From NCBI RefSeq assembly GCF_000003605.2, contig NW_003126883.1, forward strand, positions 998,917-1,042,638: 43,722 nt of DNA. The letters are read 5' to 3'. The notes beneath the pieces were generated by a model. The model saw only the letters and a list, made by a program, of their open reading frames with translations. It was not told where the DNA came from and did no database searches. The stretch comes from Saccoglossus kowalevskii (taxonomy: Eukaryota; Hemichordata; Enteropneusta; Harrimaniidae). The translations under genes were made by a program, and so were the position numbers. Positions 22,131-34,691 of the stretch are shown here, piece by piece. Every line of letters starts with the position of its first letter. Positions within the stretch are counted from its first letter, which is position 1.

Positions 22131-23044
22131 AGATTAGAATTTAAGGGGTAAATGAACCTTATTTAGCACGTTATCGCATCTGTGATCAATTTGTCATATT
22201 CACAACTGTACACATATATTGAATTATCTAAAACAAAGTTGTGATCAACGATCTCAGATCACCAATGTTCCATATTTCAGTGTATAGAAGCTAGATTTAT
22301 TTTTAATTTACCAATTAATTCCACACATAATTATTGCATGCGACACATGTTTTGTTTTGAGTTAAGTAAATAAATATATTAATTAATAGCGCATATTTAT
22401 AATAAAAGATGAATTATTCGCCCGCTTCGATCTAGCGTTTTGGTTATCAAAATTATATTCAATTTCGGCTCGTACTTTAAATTATTTCTTGACAAGGTAA
22501 ACACAGTTGAATTTTTTGAGCACCTCTTAACTTGTATTTGGACACATTAGTCACAATTTACATATGGAGAGAATTGCAATGACTGATGTGCCCGTCAACG
22601 TTGAGAATTCTGGCAATAAGATACTCAAAAGTGAGTTTTTTTCTTTTACAATATTAATATAATATTAATACAATATTTCAGAAATTGCTCACACTTGTAT
22701 TCAACCGCGTCACTAACTCGACATACTATTCTGTCATTTCTATCCCATCTATACAGTTTGTCATATGTAAACATGGATAATTTACGTTCCGGTGAAATCC
22801 AACTGTTCTTTCAACCCAACGTTTACACCAAGCTATATATATACTAATATTGTTTGCGCATTTAACATGGTAAACTTGTTTTTTATGTATTAGATGTTAA
22901 TTTTTTTTTACTTTTTCGTCTTTCTGTCGTCGATGTTTGTGAGGTAGATTCTATTAGGTGCCACTCACTGTTGTTTGGCTTTCGTTTTCAGCTTCGAGTA
23001 AACTATTTTTGTATCGATCTCACCAACCTAATTAACAAGTTAAT
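22131..23044. other. AT-rich intergenic DNA
   Basis: No gene, RNA or transposon recognised. The palindromic AT sequence near 22650-22677 (AATATTAATATAATATT) is low complexity. A TGAGGTAG near 22939 resembles the let-7 seed but has no matching hairpin. Confidence 0.5.
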
Positions 23045-24600
23045 TTCAGGAGTTCTAATTACAGACTCCACCTAATGGCGTATAATAATCCCAGTCTCTA
23101 CTCTAGAGTACTTTTTCTTTAAAAAACACATGCTGATTACACCAAATAATTGCATTGAGAATCTCTTCAATTTCATGCCAGTCACAAATACAATTCGTGT
23201 TTTAAAACATGGACAATGCCTCGAATATGAAAGAAAAAAACATGTGTAAGATTGTGATGGCAATGCTATGTTTATACAAATAGTAGAAAGTTTTAAGTTT
23301 TAATGAAAGAGAATGACCATTGTTAACAGAATCTTAAAATAGCCTTTTTCTTACAAAATGTACCAAAGGTGTTAAGTCCTCGCTGGTGATATTGATCCAT
23401 AATCGGGTACCACTTAATTTATGACGCCAGTAAGTTTTAATGAAAGAGAATGACCATTGTTAGCAGAATCATAAAATAGCCTTTTTCTTACAAAATGTAC
23501 CAAGGGTGTTAAGTCCTCGCTGGTGATAATGATCCATAATCGGGTACCACTTAATTTATACGATCTTCCGTGGAACCCTATAAAAATGCCGAAAAGCTCA
23601 TCAACCGCCACTAATACATTCTGAACATCACAAACATTTATATAATATGCCAGCTTAGAGTCTGCCAATGATTTAATGAACATCATCTTAGCATATAATG
23701 TTATTTTTTTATTTTCCAATAATTAGGGAGTTGTATCTAATACATTTAATATTATGAGTTACAAATCTTCAAGTTGAGTCTATATCGTTGGGGTCGAAAT
23801 ATACATTGAGCGATTTGATTGTTCGAAGAGACAAATTAATATGACCAATTTTGTTTTTACGTTTTTCCAATTACCAGCCCACATCTCATCAGTTTTTTCT
23901 ATAATTGAGTTTTGGAACCGCAGTATGTCTGAAACTGTTCATTCGATCAGCTTATACGGTGTAGTGGTGCCGTCCGCAATTTGACATTATATCACTGTTG
24001 TACACATTGTCAACTTGGACTTTGATGCCTTTGATTTCCGGGTTTAATAACTATGTAATTTTTATTGCTAAGTCTTCAACAACAAATAAAAATAGTAAAG
24101 CAGACAACAGACAACTCTGTCTAATACCGCGTTACTATTGCTCTCGTTGCTTGATAGCTAGCCCATATTTCATAATATAGGGTTTGTATTCATGATAAAT
24201 TGTGTTTCTCATGCGAGCAAAAGCGTTTGTTAAAGTTAAATCGTTCTATGAAATTGAATGAAAAAAAATCTCATTGCACAGAATCGAAAGTTTTACAAAA
24301 ATCAAGAAAAATAAATTGCACCGGGGTTAGTTTCTGCCTCCGTGTATGAATATTGCATCATTAATTAATCAAAAATTGTTTTTCAATAAATCGTGTTTTA
24401 TGTACTATGCTGTTTTATCTGTTGTAATCGCTTGTCATCCGATATGTCAATGTGTTATAGTATTTAAAAGAGTCGATGCCAGCTTATTTTTTTGAGCAAT
24501 AATCTAAAACCATTATGTTTTTCTGCTGAATTGTCACTTTCCAATTCTTGAATTGACTTAACCCCGTCACATATCAGAATTCCCATTTTCTTTGTACTTT
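23045..24600 (-). mobile_element. Decayed LINE retrotransposon, L1/Tx1-like ORF2 fragment
   Basis: Reading the minus strand across shifting frames gives, in family order: KNW..T (near 24580, fingers), TRFIEKQF (about 24390), ETNPGAIYF, FLDFCKTFDSV (24277-24309, motif A), RGIRQSCLLSALLFLFVVE (24131 downward, motif B), IKGIKV, QIADGTTT (23960-23983, motif C), KSLNVYF, KITLYAKMMFIKSLADSKL (about 23.7 kb, thumb) and IIWCNQHVFF (about 23.12 kb, C-terminal). This is the reverse transcriptase and connector of an L1/Tx1-like LINE. The catalytic ADD is ADG, and there are many stops and frameshifts, so the copy is dead. I found no endonuclease domain upstream, which fits 5' truncation. The clade name is from motif memory. 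Confidence 0.85.
23295..23559. repeat. 128-bp tandem duplication inside the LINE
   Basis: Positions 23295-23422 and 23432-23559 are the same 128 bp with only four substitutions and no indels, separated by 9 bp (period 137). Both copies encode the same piece of the LINE C-terminal region on the minus strand. The high identity, against the heavy decay of the element, shows the duplication occurred long after insertion. Confidence 0.95.
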
Positions 24601-26679
24601 CTAATAATTATATTCTCGTGTCAATACACAGTGTGCACACAGTGTAAATTTGCATGCTACTGCGCATCTATGTGATATACATTTAACAAGAACACAGCTT
24701 CATAATACTGTACGAATATGTTGATATGTCGGATTTCGTCGAAATTGAGTATATTCAGTGTGTTGACTAAAGGGAAGTCGACCCTAAAATGCATTAATCA
24801 CATTTCTGAAGATGATTGCACCCGGATATATAGTTGAAGATAAAAACTGAAAAATGATACGTAGATGCCAAGGTATCGCTACTTTTTTTAATGAATCCCT
24901 ACAAAGCGGATGAAATCCCATGATGCATTTCTCTTATTATGCAATACAACTTCCTGGAAGACAGACGAATGGCGACATCCGTTGGACTATCACACACATA
25001 TTCTTTTGTCTTTCTGAACCAAGAGCTAATTAGTCAATTGTTCACGATGTAAGCGATAGCTTGCAACCTATATACCCTTAATTTATTGTTTCTTGATAAG
25101 CTATTTTCTAAGATTCATGTCATTATTTTCAAATCTTATTTTGTAGGGCGTAATCATCGCTGTTTTGGAAAAAACATCAACGGTCGATCAGAAGATTACG
25201 TGTTACGCCAGACCCTGAAATGTGCAAAAATACTGCGGTGTTGACAAATTGCTTATCTTTTACGTAATTATCCGTAAAGTTACGTCATTGCACTTTTATT
25301 CTTCTCTGCAGAAATTATACATCACATTAACGACAGGCCTTGGCGTTTTACGTAATGTAAACATCTATACAAACAAAAAAGTTTTATATGGTGATAACTA
25401 TGATTTTGCAATTGTTTTATTTTTGTTCGATGCATATTATCTAGTAATTATCTAATAATGACTTATGCATTATATACCATGCATACTACGCTGACAGAAC
25501 AGCCTACATGGGCTGCGATGTTTTTGTTATGAATCCAGTACACCATAAAGCTCGTTTTCAAAACACGTGCAATCTTATACCACATTAATCGACTCTGCTC
25601 GGATGGGTACGAATTCATATGAAACCGCCGCAATCAAAATACAACGCTCCCACAATGTACACTACTCTACTACCCGCATGTTAGAACAACTGGGAGAAAT
25701 TAGTTTGTGAAACGTGACACTAGTTGAATCAGCTTCGTCAAATGTCTTAATGTTAATTTCATGAATGGAAAATCATATACCTGTGTCGCTCCACGTGTCT
25801 GCCTCACTCTGTTGTTTTTATCACAATATAGAGCTCAAAACGTCACTCAATGCAGTAGGTGGTGGCAATTAGGACACAATTTAAATAGAACAATGTTCAA
25901 AGTCAGCTGCATATCATCGGCCGTATCATCTTATCTCCATTCAGTAGTCGTCACCACCCTTGAAGTAAACGATTTATTTTCATTACCTTTGTTCTTTGTA
26001 AAAATTTAAAAAAAAAAAACCAAAGACAAAATATAGATTAAATAGAATTTTGTTTAGTTAAAATTTATATTAATCTGCCAAGAAACTTTTGACGTTTTGT
26101 TGTATATAGCCGTAATATATTTATAGACACACATATAGTCAATAGACAATAACAAATTTACGTGCCGTAGTCTACTTCAAACGACAGCTTACATCATTAA
26201 AAACTTGCTATGCCAACGCGTATATGCGTCATTAGGCATAAGTTAGATCCCGGTATTTTTTCATAAAACGAAAATTATGAAAACAAATTTGAAAGTGACT
26301 TCTTTCATCAATTTCGTTTTCGGAGGCTTGTTAGTATTATTTTGATAAACACGCTATATCCTGAAAGGTAATCACACCCACAAAGCATCATACTCGAGCC
26401 GCGGAGCCAGACATACCCGTAAGTACGCTGCAATGCACGGAGGAGGCTGATTGGCAGCAATATTTTATCTTAATTGGTGTTAGATGGGATAATCTATCAG
26501 ATATGCTCCTATTATTGTCTCTCCGGCACGAAATGAATCTTTGCAAAATAAACCGTGCTTAATCACGGAATAGAGATTAGAATGGAATATTGAATGAATT
26601 GCTTCAGCTAACTCGTATTGATCAAGTGATATCAGTGCACAAAGCAAGATACTGACAATGAGTAACACACATATATAGA
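24601..26679. other. Intergenic DNA, no gene supported
   Basis: No LINE endonuclease or other domain is recognisable on either strand. An octamer ATTTGCAT lies near 24647. Open frames are short (77-82 codons) and unrecognised. AT-rich throughout. Confidence 0.5.

Positions 26680-26765
<86 letters not shown>
26680..26765. repeat. (ATT)n microsatellite, about 28 units
   Basis: An uninterrupted ATT/TTA triplet run of about 86 bp. Pure tracts this long are usually highly variable in length, so it would make a good marker. Confidence 0.98.
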
Positions 26766-29329
26766 CTCGTTGCACCGACTACTAATACACAAAAAATGAT
26801 AACATCACTTTCCCGAAACAGAGATAACGAAGACATTCATTTTATACGAAATGCAAAGAATGGTGAAATCGATTCACCGAAACACAATGAAAGATGTCAT
26901 CAATTCTCCGGGTACAAAATAAGTATTGTATGTCAAAGAATGATAAATGTATATGTTGATGGTTATATAAATGTACATATCCAACTATCTATAATGAGAT
27001 TATTTTTTTCAGAACCTCAAAATTCAATGAGTGACGTTTTTGTTCTCAAAACTATCGATAAAGAAGCGATCAAAGTGGGGTAAAATATACACACTCAGCC
27101 TGAGCGGAGTTCGTCACCAAGTTTGTTGGACGTTCGTTGGATGTCTCTGACACTTACTTGAAATTGTCCATACGTTAACGTTTTATAATGAATCTTTTGA
27201 TTTCATAAAAGACCCATGCACACGTAACGTGATCGAATGTGATTTCACTCAAATTCTACAACCCCCTGCCCCTAAATTTTAGAGGTATTTTTTAATCTGA
27301 TTCAACTACAGCAATAATATATCTGTAAGACACGTGACAGTCTATGTGAGTAAACTAGTAGTTAGATTAGTCACGGAGGAATTTCAAACTAGTTTTTGAT
27401 ATGATGACACATTAATTTACTGGCATTGGCATTGTAATTATCACGTTTTGTTTACGAGACATTAAAATGAAATAAATTGTAAATAACATCGCATTGCTGA
27501 AATAGTTCTATCTCAATCTAATCAAATTTACTAGTACTCTAAACCATTCTTTAATGAGTTTTGTATTTTTTGGCATATTCAATTACCACTCTGTAAATTT
27601 TCTAATTCACAGGCTTATTGTTTTTAATTATAATGATTTTAAGTCGCGGAGATGTTATTGCACTTTTCATTGTAGGCACTTCTCGCAGCAGAGAAAAAAA
27701 TGACAGAAAGTTGAGTCATTGCCGGATAATCGAAACCGTTCCGTAAATCGAAAATGCAAGTGGTGTTGAATTTTTCTATTTAATACGTCTGTGTCAACGG
27801 TATTGTGTCGCCGTATACTAATATAACGAAAGAATAGTTTTCCCTGAAAACCTCATTAAGACAAATAGGAATGCGTATTCTTGTAGCTATAACATTGTTC
27901 ATGATGTATTTTGAAATCGTATAAACATATAAACACACAACGATGTATAGTTGGTCTCCCTAAGAATGACACCAGCGAGAGAGAAAGTAGCATTCTACAA
28001 TATGTCGCCAAATATACACAAGGTGAGCACATTGAAAACGGGATTGTCGAGTACAAGTGCGGGCTTTTGACAATTTCAATTCTCAGTAAGTCAGGAATTA
28101 TCGCTATACAACCAAAGTCTATAACGTTTTGTTCATAAATTAACTGCCATGGTAACACACAAGTTGGCACCCGTCAAGGGACGAGGTGTCGTTGTCGGTA
28201 TGGATGGCACAAAAGAAGCGAGAATATTTGATCTGCTATTATTTCGTTGTGCAGCATCGATTTCCCGTCGCTATAGACAGTATTCAGTGAGACGCACCCT
28301 GACCAGTTCAGAGATAAATGGTTCAAACAATTTTGTCTCTGAATAGAGAGCAAGTTCTATGCCAATTTTCCCATCATTAACGCAGAGATCTGACTGTACA
28401 AAAAGTGTGAACATACAAAAGGTACATAGACTTTTGTAATAGTTTTTTTAAAGTGCGAAGTGTTAATAATACATATATAAGAGAAACGGAAGTCGTGCCT
28501 TAATCATTTGTTAACATTTCCCCCTGCTTAGTATGTGAAATTACCCTTTGTTAATGCTACCCTATTCATACTTCATATTTCCCCCTCTTAATTATTACTC
28601 ATTTTTATCTCCCATGATACATTCAAGGTTTGGTTTTTAGATTTTAACACTCGGATACATGTCAAAATAGTAATTTCATGAAGCATAATGTGTTTTGTTC
28701 AGACATCAAATATGTCTGTACATTTCGCGCAATTGAGCTAGATATACAAAATGTACCCTATTTTCTCGCCAGCAATCATGATAATGCTTCATCGTCAGCG
28801 GGTTTGTTAAATTGTATCTTGGTTTTTAATTGGATTTTTCATTTACATCATCATTAGTGCGTATACTGACATACAACCCTCATTTGTATAATGTCCACAA
28901 TACGTTGTTCCCTCGCGCGACAGTCGCCTTTATTACACGGACACGTCGTGGTTTAGCACTCAAATAATTTTGCTATGTATTATTTTTTTAAAGTCGACGC
29001 CAAAGTCATTGAAATGATCGTCATACGATGCGCGTGTGTACCGCTATCTCTTGTATTAAAGGCGAATGTACACGGGCGAATGAATCTCAACAATGATGAA
29101 GTCAATGCAGCGTGTACTTTCCAGGCACCCGTTTTGAAATTAATAAGTTCCCGAAACTGAAAGACCTGATAATTTACCGTCTTTTTTTTCGGAAGAAAAT
29201 ATTGATCTTGCATGGCAGTATGCATAATAAGTACCCTCATACAAGTAAACTTATAAAACCATCGTTTAAAACAATATACAACTGCTATGCCGTATACAGG
29301 TACACCCCCATCATACTCCAAAAAAGATG
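26766..29329. other. Intergenic DNA, no gene supported
   Basis: Open frames at 26796-27083 (+, 95 codons) and 27856-28170 (-, 104 codons) have no recognisable domain. A pyrimidine-rich stretch with repeated TTTCCCCCT-like words lies at about 28.50-28.60 kb. No RNA gene or transposon was recognised. Confidence 0.5.
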
Positions 29330-29600
29330 AAACCAAGCAAATTAGAGGCCCGCCACACGGCTGGGTAGACAATTTGTATTTGCCATGTAAAGACGGCCAG
29401 CCTCGTGTCGCCAAGCATTGGCAGCCCGTCGTTGTCAAGTATCCGCATTGAGAGGTCATTAACTACCCATTCGATATAAATGTACATTTTCCCACCAGCT
29501 ACATCAGCGTTCGCCGGAAGAATTGACTGATTCATCGTTTACCTTTGGTGCATTTAAAATGCCGGGAATATGCGGTGTGGCGCAAATGGTTACTGGTGTA
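29330..29600. other. GC-richer block with overlapping open frames
   Basis: This island is clearly less AT-rich than its flanks. Two minus-strand frames overlap here: 28980-29459 (159 codons) and 29311-29535 (74 codons). The 74-codon frame has a protein-like composition (GKMYIYIEWVVNDLSMRILD) but I do not recognise it and see no splice context that I can defend. It may be a conserved noncoding element, a lncRNA exon, or chance. Confidence 0.3.
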
Positions 29601-32600
29601 CACGCCTACATTAAAATTAGGCAACCAACACATGAAACGAGCACTGATCATGTTGTTCTCCTACAATTGCGAAAAACCCGTCTTAAAAAAATACATCCAC
29701 CCATTCGCCAAAACTCCCAATTAAAAAAGAAAAAAAAAACATGTGAGTCATATAGGCGATATTTTGATATGTTCGTCGCGTTGACTAGCTCGTGGCGATG
29801 TTTTAGAGTTACACCAATTGAATACCAGTAATTACAACCGTCTCAGTTGATACGTTTCTCCTTTTATATATCTGCAACTTCTGCAACCACAATCGCAGGT
29901 GTTGTTTTATATAGAGAACTATGTTTCACTGTGCGCCCAACGACTACGTTCGGAATGATCATTTAACGTCAGTGTATGTAGTTACAGCCATTAATTTGTA
30001 ACTACGTATATGATTTGACTCCGTTGCTGTTAGCGTGTTAATAGAGATCATTGGGGGTTTTCTTCGCTCTCGATTTCCATCCACAAGAAGGTAATGCAGA
30101 TTAGGATGAGATAAGAGTTAAGATCGTTGAATCAGATAATGAGAGCTTGTCACATCTATCGAACACTCAATGATTTACGCGTAGCCTCCAGCGTGAGAAA
30201 TGCGAGAACGCACCGAAAATATGGTTGTAACAATACTTGCATTCTATTTGGCAATTATAGCCAGGAAGTTGTATCATTAATGACTTATTTTTCCACTTAT
30301 TTCCCCCAATTTCTGGCCATTATTTTCTTCCCCGTTGCCGCTGGTTCGGCTCCCTGAGCATGCACTCCAGCGACAGACAAAGCTATCCAGCCTGGAATAC
30401 AGTACTTCAAAAATAATATGGATAATTGTGCGAGGAAAGAATCCAGCGGCATGAAAAAATAGAGATATTTTTTTTGTGTGCTCATTGAGAGACTTCTATT
30501 CATTACAGATTATTATAAATAAATTGATCTCCGAGTTGGCAATTATTTCATGGATAAAGACTCGGTTAGGTCTATTCAGCCTTACCGGTTTTAACGAAGG
30601 GTTCTCGGAAGTTCACCTCGGAGCACGATTTGTTTTGCTAAACGAACGTGACAATCGGCGTCTTTCCTGTACAGTCGGCACGATCACACTCTTCTAACCA
30701 ACATTTATTTGCACGCACGAACAGATCGTATTTTTCCAAGACAAATACAATATTGGACAAATATTTAAGAAATATGACTCCAGGAGGAGTGTATCATACA
30801 AGTAAGCGCGGTGTTGCAAAGCGAAAACAACAAATAAACGAAAGATGCTACTGAGCTAGAGACTGTCTGCTGATATGTCATGATACCATGCAATAACTTG
30901 TACACATTGATCACGTACAACCAACTCCCTGCATCGAGTGCTCTCTCTTCTATACATTTTTTTCTTATTCTCGTACTTTTGTTCTGACTTTTTCAACACA
31001 TCACGCTCGTGTACTTACACAAACGGCTTGATCACACCACGTTCTCGACCGTAATATCAGTCGCAGCCATTTATCAAACGCTTAGAATGGGGAAAATACA
31101 TCCTCTCTGATATTGTCGCCATGGTGACATACATCGCGTTCGCTTCATCAACCGTACGATTATACGATACACTGTATAAATGCACAACAATATTTGAATA
31201 TAGACGAATTTAACAAATAATCTGTAGTAAATAGTGTGTATTGAATGAATTATTCCTATGGCAATCATTTCGGCGTTAAATCTCTGAAACTCACTAATTC
31301 GAGGGGTGCGTTCGTACGTAAACGTCGATACACATTCATTCGAACATTGGAGGGAAAACCGGCATGCTATGGTGAGACTCAGTGTATTTACTGCATACGT
31401 AGAAACATTCATATTCTTTCTAAACTTAACATTCACAGCACACTTTTTTCGAAGGTTTATATACATGTGTGCACATTTCTTATAAAAGGAATGGGGAGTC
31501 TTGTTATCAACGCTCACTAAGACGAGGAAAGCGTGCATTCGTAAGCCGAGGAAAATATGTCATAGTCACGCCCACGTATTTTGAATATAAAACCACGTTC
31601 ATGTGATTACGTTTGTTCAAAATAAATCAATATAAATTATAGATGTAGAGTAGATGACAAATTCCAGGTAAATTGAAAAATTCGTTGAAGGATACTTCGA
31701 CATCATCAACAATTGGATTGTTATATTTCTTATTAATTTGACAGCGTATCATATTTCTTTAAGATATGATTAAGAAATCAAATAGAGCTCAAATGTCGGA
31801 GAGGAATAAAACATGGCGAACCCAAATCATTAAATATAACCTTTAGCTTTCCAAACTATCGGCTATTACAATGGAATTCCACTTAATTCATGTTTCGGTA
31901 ACTTGAAAAGTATGAAATCACGAGTTGTCGTTTCTAGTTCGTTGCCGTTCCAGCATTCCATGATTACTAAAAACTTTTCGAACTTTTGCAGTTGAATGAT
32001 CTAAATATTGAACGCTTCTCCTAGTGCTACTGCCGATTGGAATTATTGCGTCGTGCATTAGAATTGAGCGGCAATGATTAGTACTACAATAAGGTTTTAT
32101 TATGAATAATTATTTCGCATTTTTTCAATTGAAACGTATTTCCATAACGGTATATATGGAACTAGTGAACAGGTTATCTGTAGTACCATGTCAGATGTCT
32201 GTATTACCCATCGTTTAGTGCTTTACGCGGCTATAGTTAACAAGACCGGGATAACAGACATTTGTAGATCTGAAAAATATGTTCCAGTCGTTAATACTAT
32301 GAACTGTATTGTGGAAACAGTGCAATTATGAAATGATTTACTTGATTCGTTCATAAATCATAAGATTCCGACTCCAAACTTGAAGGTTGATACAGCAATC
32401 AATGGGCTATATAAACTGTCATGGATTTGTAGAGTAATGATGCAGACATACATGTTTCGACGATATATTCAGAATTAATACTATAAGAAGTTACTACTAG
32501 ATGTATACAAACATTTGTTACTATTTCCGTCGATAAACGACAGTGTGTAGAATTTTAAGGTGTACCCTGTGGTTGGATAATGAAGGAGACGATTTTCTAA

Positions 32601-34501
32601 TTTATGTATATGAAATTCTCAATGAGTAGTATTATCATTGCAGTGTTCATACAAAACGGAAAATATAAGCATTACAAATCATTAAGAAGATGATGCAATA
32701 GGGGAGCGCGAAGTAAGTAAAGGTAAACATCAACAATAATTGGTCCACATATTTCAGAGTTAAAAGAATTACAAGATGTCTTTTGCCAGCTAGTTTACTA
32801 TAATTCTTGTAGGGCATTTTTGTAAGACATTTCACTTAAAATTATTCCCTGAAATCTCAGGAATATTCAAAAGCGCACACTACATTACACAGAATTCTAG
32901 TAGGTTTGTTGTACGCCGATTGATGTTTACACTCTGACCACAAATTACTACCATACATATTACTGCAAGACCTGCGGAAAAGGGTGCATTTAACAACCAA
33001 TAATCTTTAGGAAATTAAGTTGAATATGTATAAGTGTCACCATACTAATGTAATATACTTGTTTTTATTAATATAATTTATAAATTCGGATATTAAATAA
33101 TTGCTGCATGGTTCGGGGTATGACTGCAACCAAAGGAAAACCATATAAGCGAAGGTATACAATAGTAGGGTGACAAGATCTCGCGGGTCACGCGAGAATG
33201 TGGCTCTTGTGAATATACTTAAAACCATGATATTTAATGATTGTATAAAAATGCACTGTAAGGATTGGAAATATATGTAAAATTTCCAATTTGAATAGGA
33301 ACGACGAGTGCAATGTTTTTATCTTCGTTTTGCAAAATGTGGTGACTTTTTCGATTTGATATCGAGTATCTGAAACGTCTGGTAGCTTAGAAAAAAAGGT
33401 TACTCGTGTGATAGATGACCCACATGGCGTGTAAAGTAAATAAACACTTTGCATGCATGTTCAGTATGTTTTGGCGGCCATGTTGGTGTCTAGCCAGAAA
33501 TTCTCAGTTGTAGTTAGTAGTGTAACTTCTCCTGTAGGTGTCCCCAGACTTGGCGGAAAACAAAGAACGTCGGAACAAATTTCTGCACTGATGTATACGA
33601 GAGCGTCTAGGTCTTGGACATTTCATCAAAAAAACAAACATTTCACGCAAAAATCGTATTACTGGGTTAGGGAAATCAGCTTATGGTTCGATTTATACTG
33701 ATTCTTGTCGTATATAATGGCGGTTTTATTATGTTACTTGTGTTTCAATCGATTATATAGATGGACTAATTTAAAAATAAAATATGGGAGTGATGCAGTA
33801 CGCAGACGCAGTTTTGTTTTGAATTAGTCTATTCGAATCTAGATACAGTCAACTGGTGATCCATTTGGTTTACCTTCAGTTCAGCAAGGTTCCGTTTCAA
33901 TGTATGTTGATTAATACATGGCTTATTTGTATTTTGTCAAGTGGGCGGTGATGTATGGCACCAGCTGAGAGGGAGACACTTCATCACAAGCCTAAACTAC
34001 ACGTCAGGGACTCAGCGATCAGTGGGTGGTTATTAAATATGCATGCAGCGGTTCACTGTTTTTTTTCAACTCTTTGAAACTTATAAGGAATTAAATGAGA
34101 GAAAATGGTTATTTAAACATGTTTTCCGGGAATTGTTCATACTAATAGGGAATGTGAGATGCTATGACCAAGAGGCTGTTCAATTCAAGATTCAATTTGC
34201 ACGGATGGATCACCGCGCATGCTCTGGTAATACAATGATCGTTACATGATGTATTAGTCGCAGTCACTGCGGGGTAGGAGGGGCGAGTACGCCAAGATGA
34301 TAACAATCGGCGTATTTTCGTTCCCAACAAGTATACCATCCATCTTCTAAATGCCAGACAAGCGGGCAAACAGTATATGAATTATATTATATTATACTAA
34401 ACGACTCTTAGACACATATATTGAACGTATATAGAATTACAATAAATTAAATTATAGCGACAATAAAGCTGAAAAGAACATAACATGACATTATTATCAT
34501 G
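29601..34501. other. Intergenic DNA, no gene supported
   Basis: The longest frame is 31074-31538 (-, 154 codons), Cys/Ile/Tyr-rich, with no domain; composition suggests chance translation of AT-rich DNA. A minus-strand ATGGCCGC is at 33474-33481. No transposon or RNA gene was recognised. Confidence 0.5.
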
Positions 34502-34691
34502 TACTGTAAAATACTTTATTTTAGCTGGAATTAATTTTCGCTGAAAAGACATTTCGGGTGTTTTTATGGAGTATATTTTCACTGATTTTTGATTAGTTGC
34601 ATGTAAAATATAGGGAGAAAAATTTGCTGGACTTTATTTTCACTGAACCATCCCGTCAGCGAAAATAACAAAAATAAAATATTTGATAGTA
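34502..34691. mobile_element. 190-bp MITE-like element with inverted ends and TA flanks
   Basis: The first 21 bp (from TACTGTAAAATA) and the reverse complement of the last 21 bp (from TACTATCAAATA) match at 18 of 21 positions. Taking the outer TA as the duplicated target, the ends begin CTGT/CTAT, as in Tc1/mariner-type miniature elements. Inside, words such as ATTTTCGCTGA and TATTTTCACTGA recur in both orientations, giving a partly palindromic structure. There is no coding capacity. This is a non-autonomous DNA element by structure; the family is not named. Confidence 0.55.

Noticed and set aside
22937-22950. TGAGGTAG, resembling the let-7 seed
   Set aside because: Homology ends after the seed and there is no complementary arm within 80 nt.
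23414-23719. 101-codon minus-strand frame as a stand-alone gene
   Set aside because: Its sequence is the thumb/connector of the decayed LINE, continuing in other frames on both sides.
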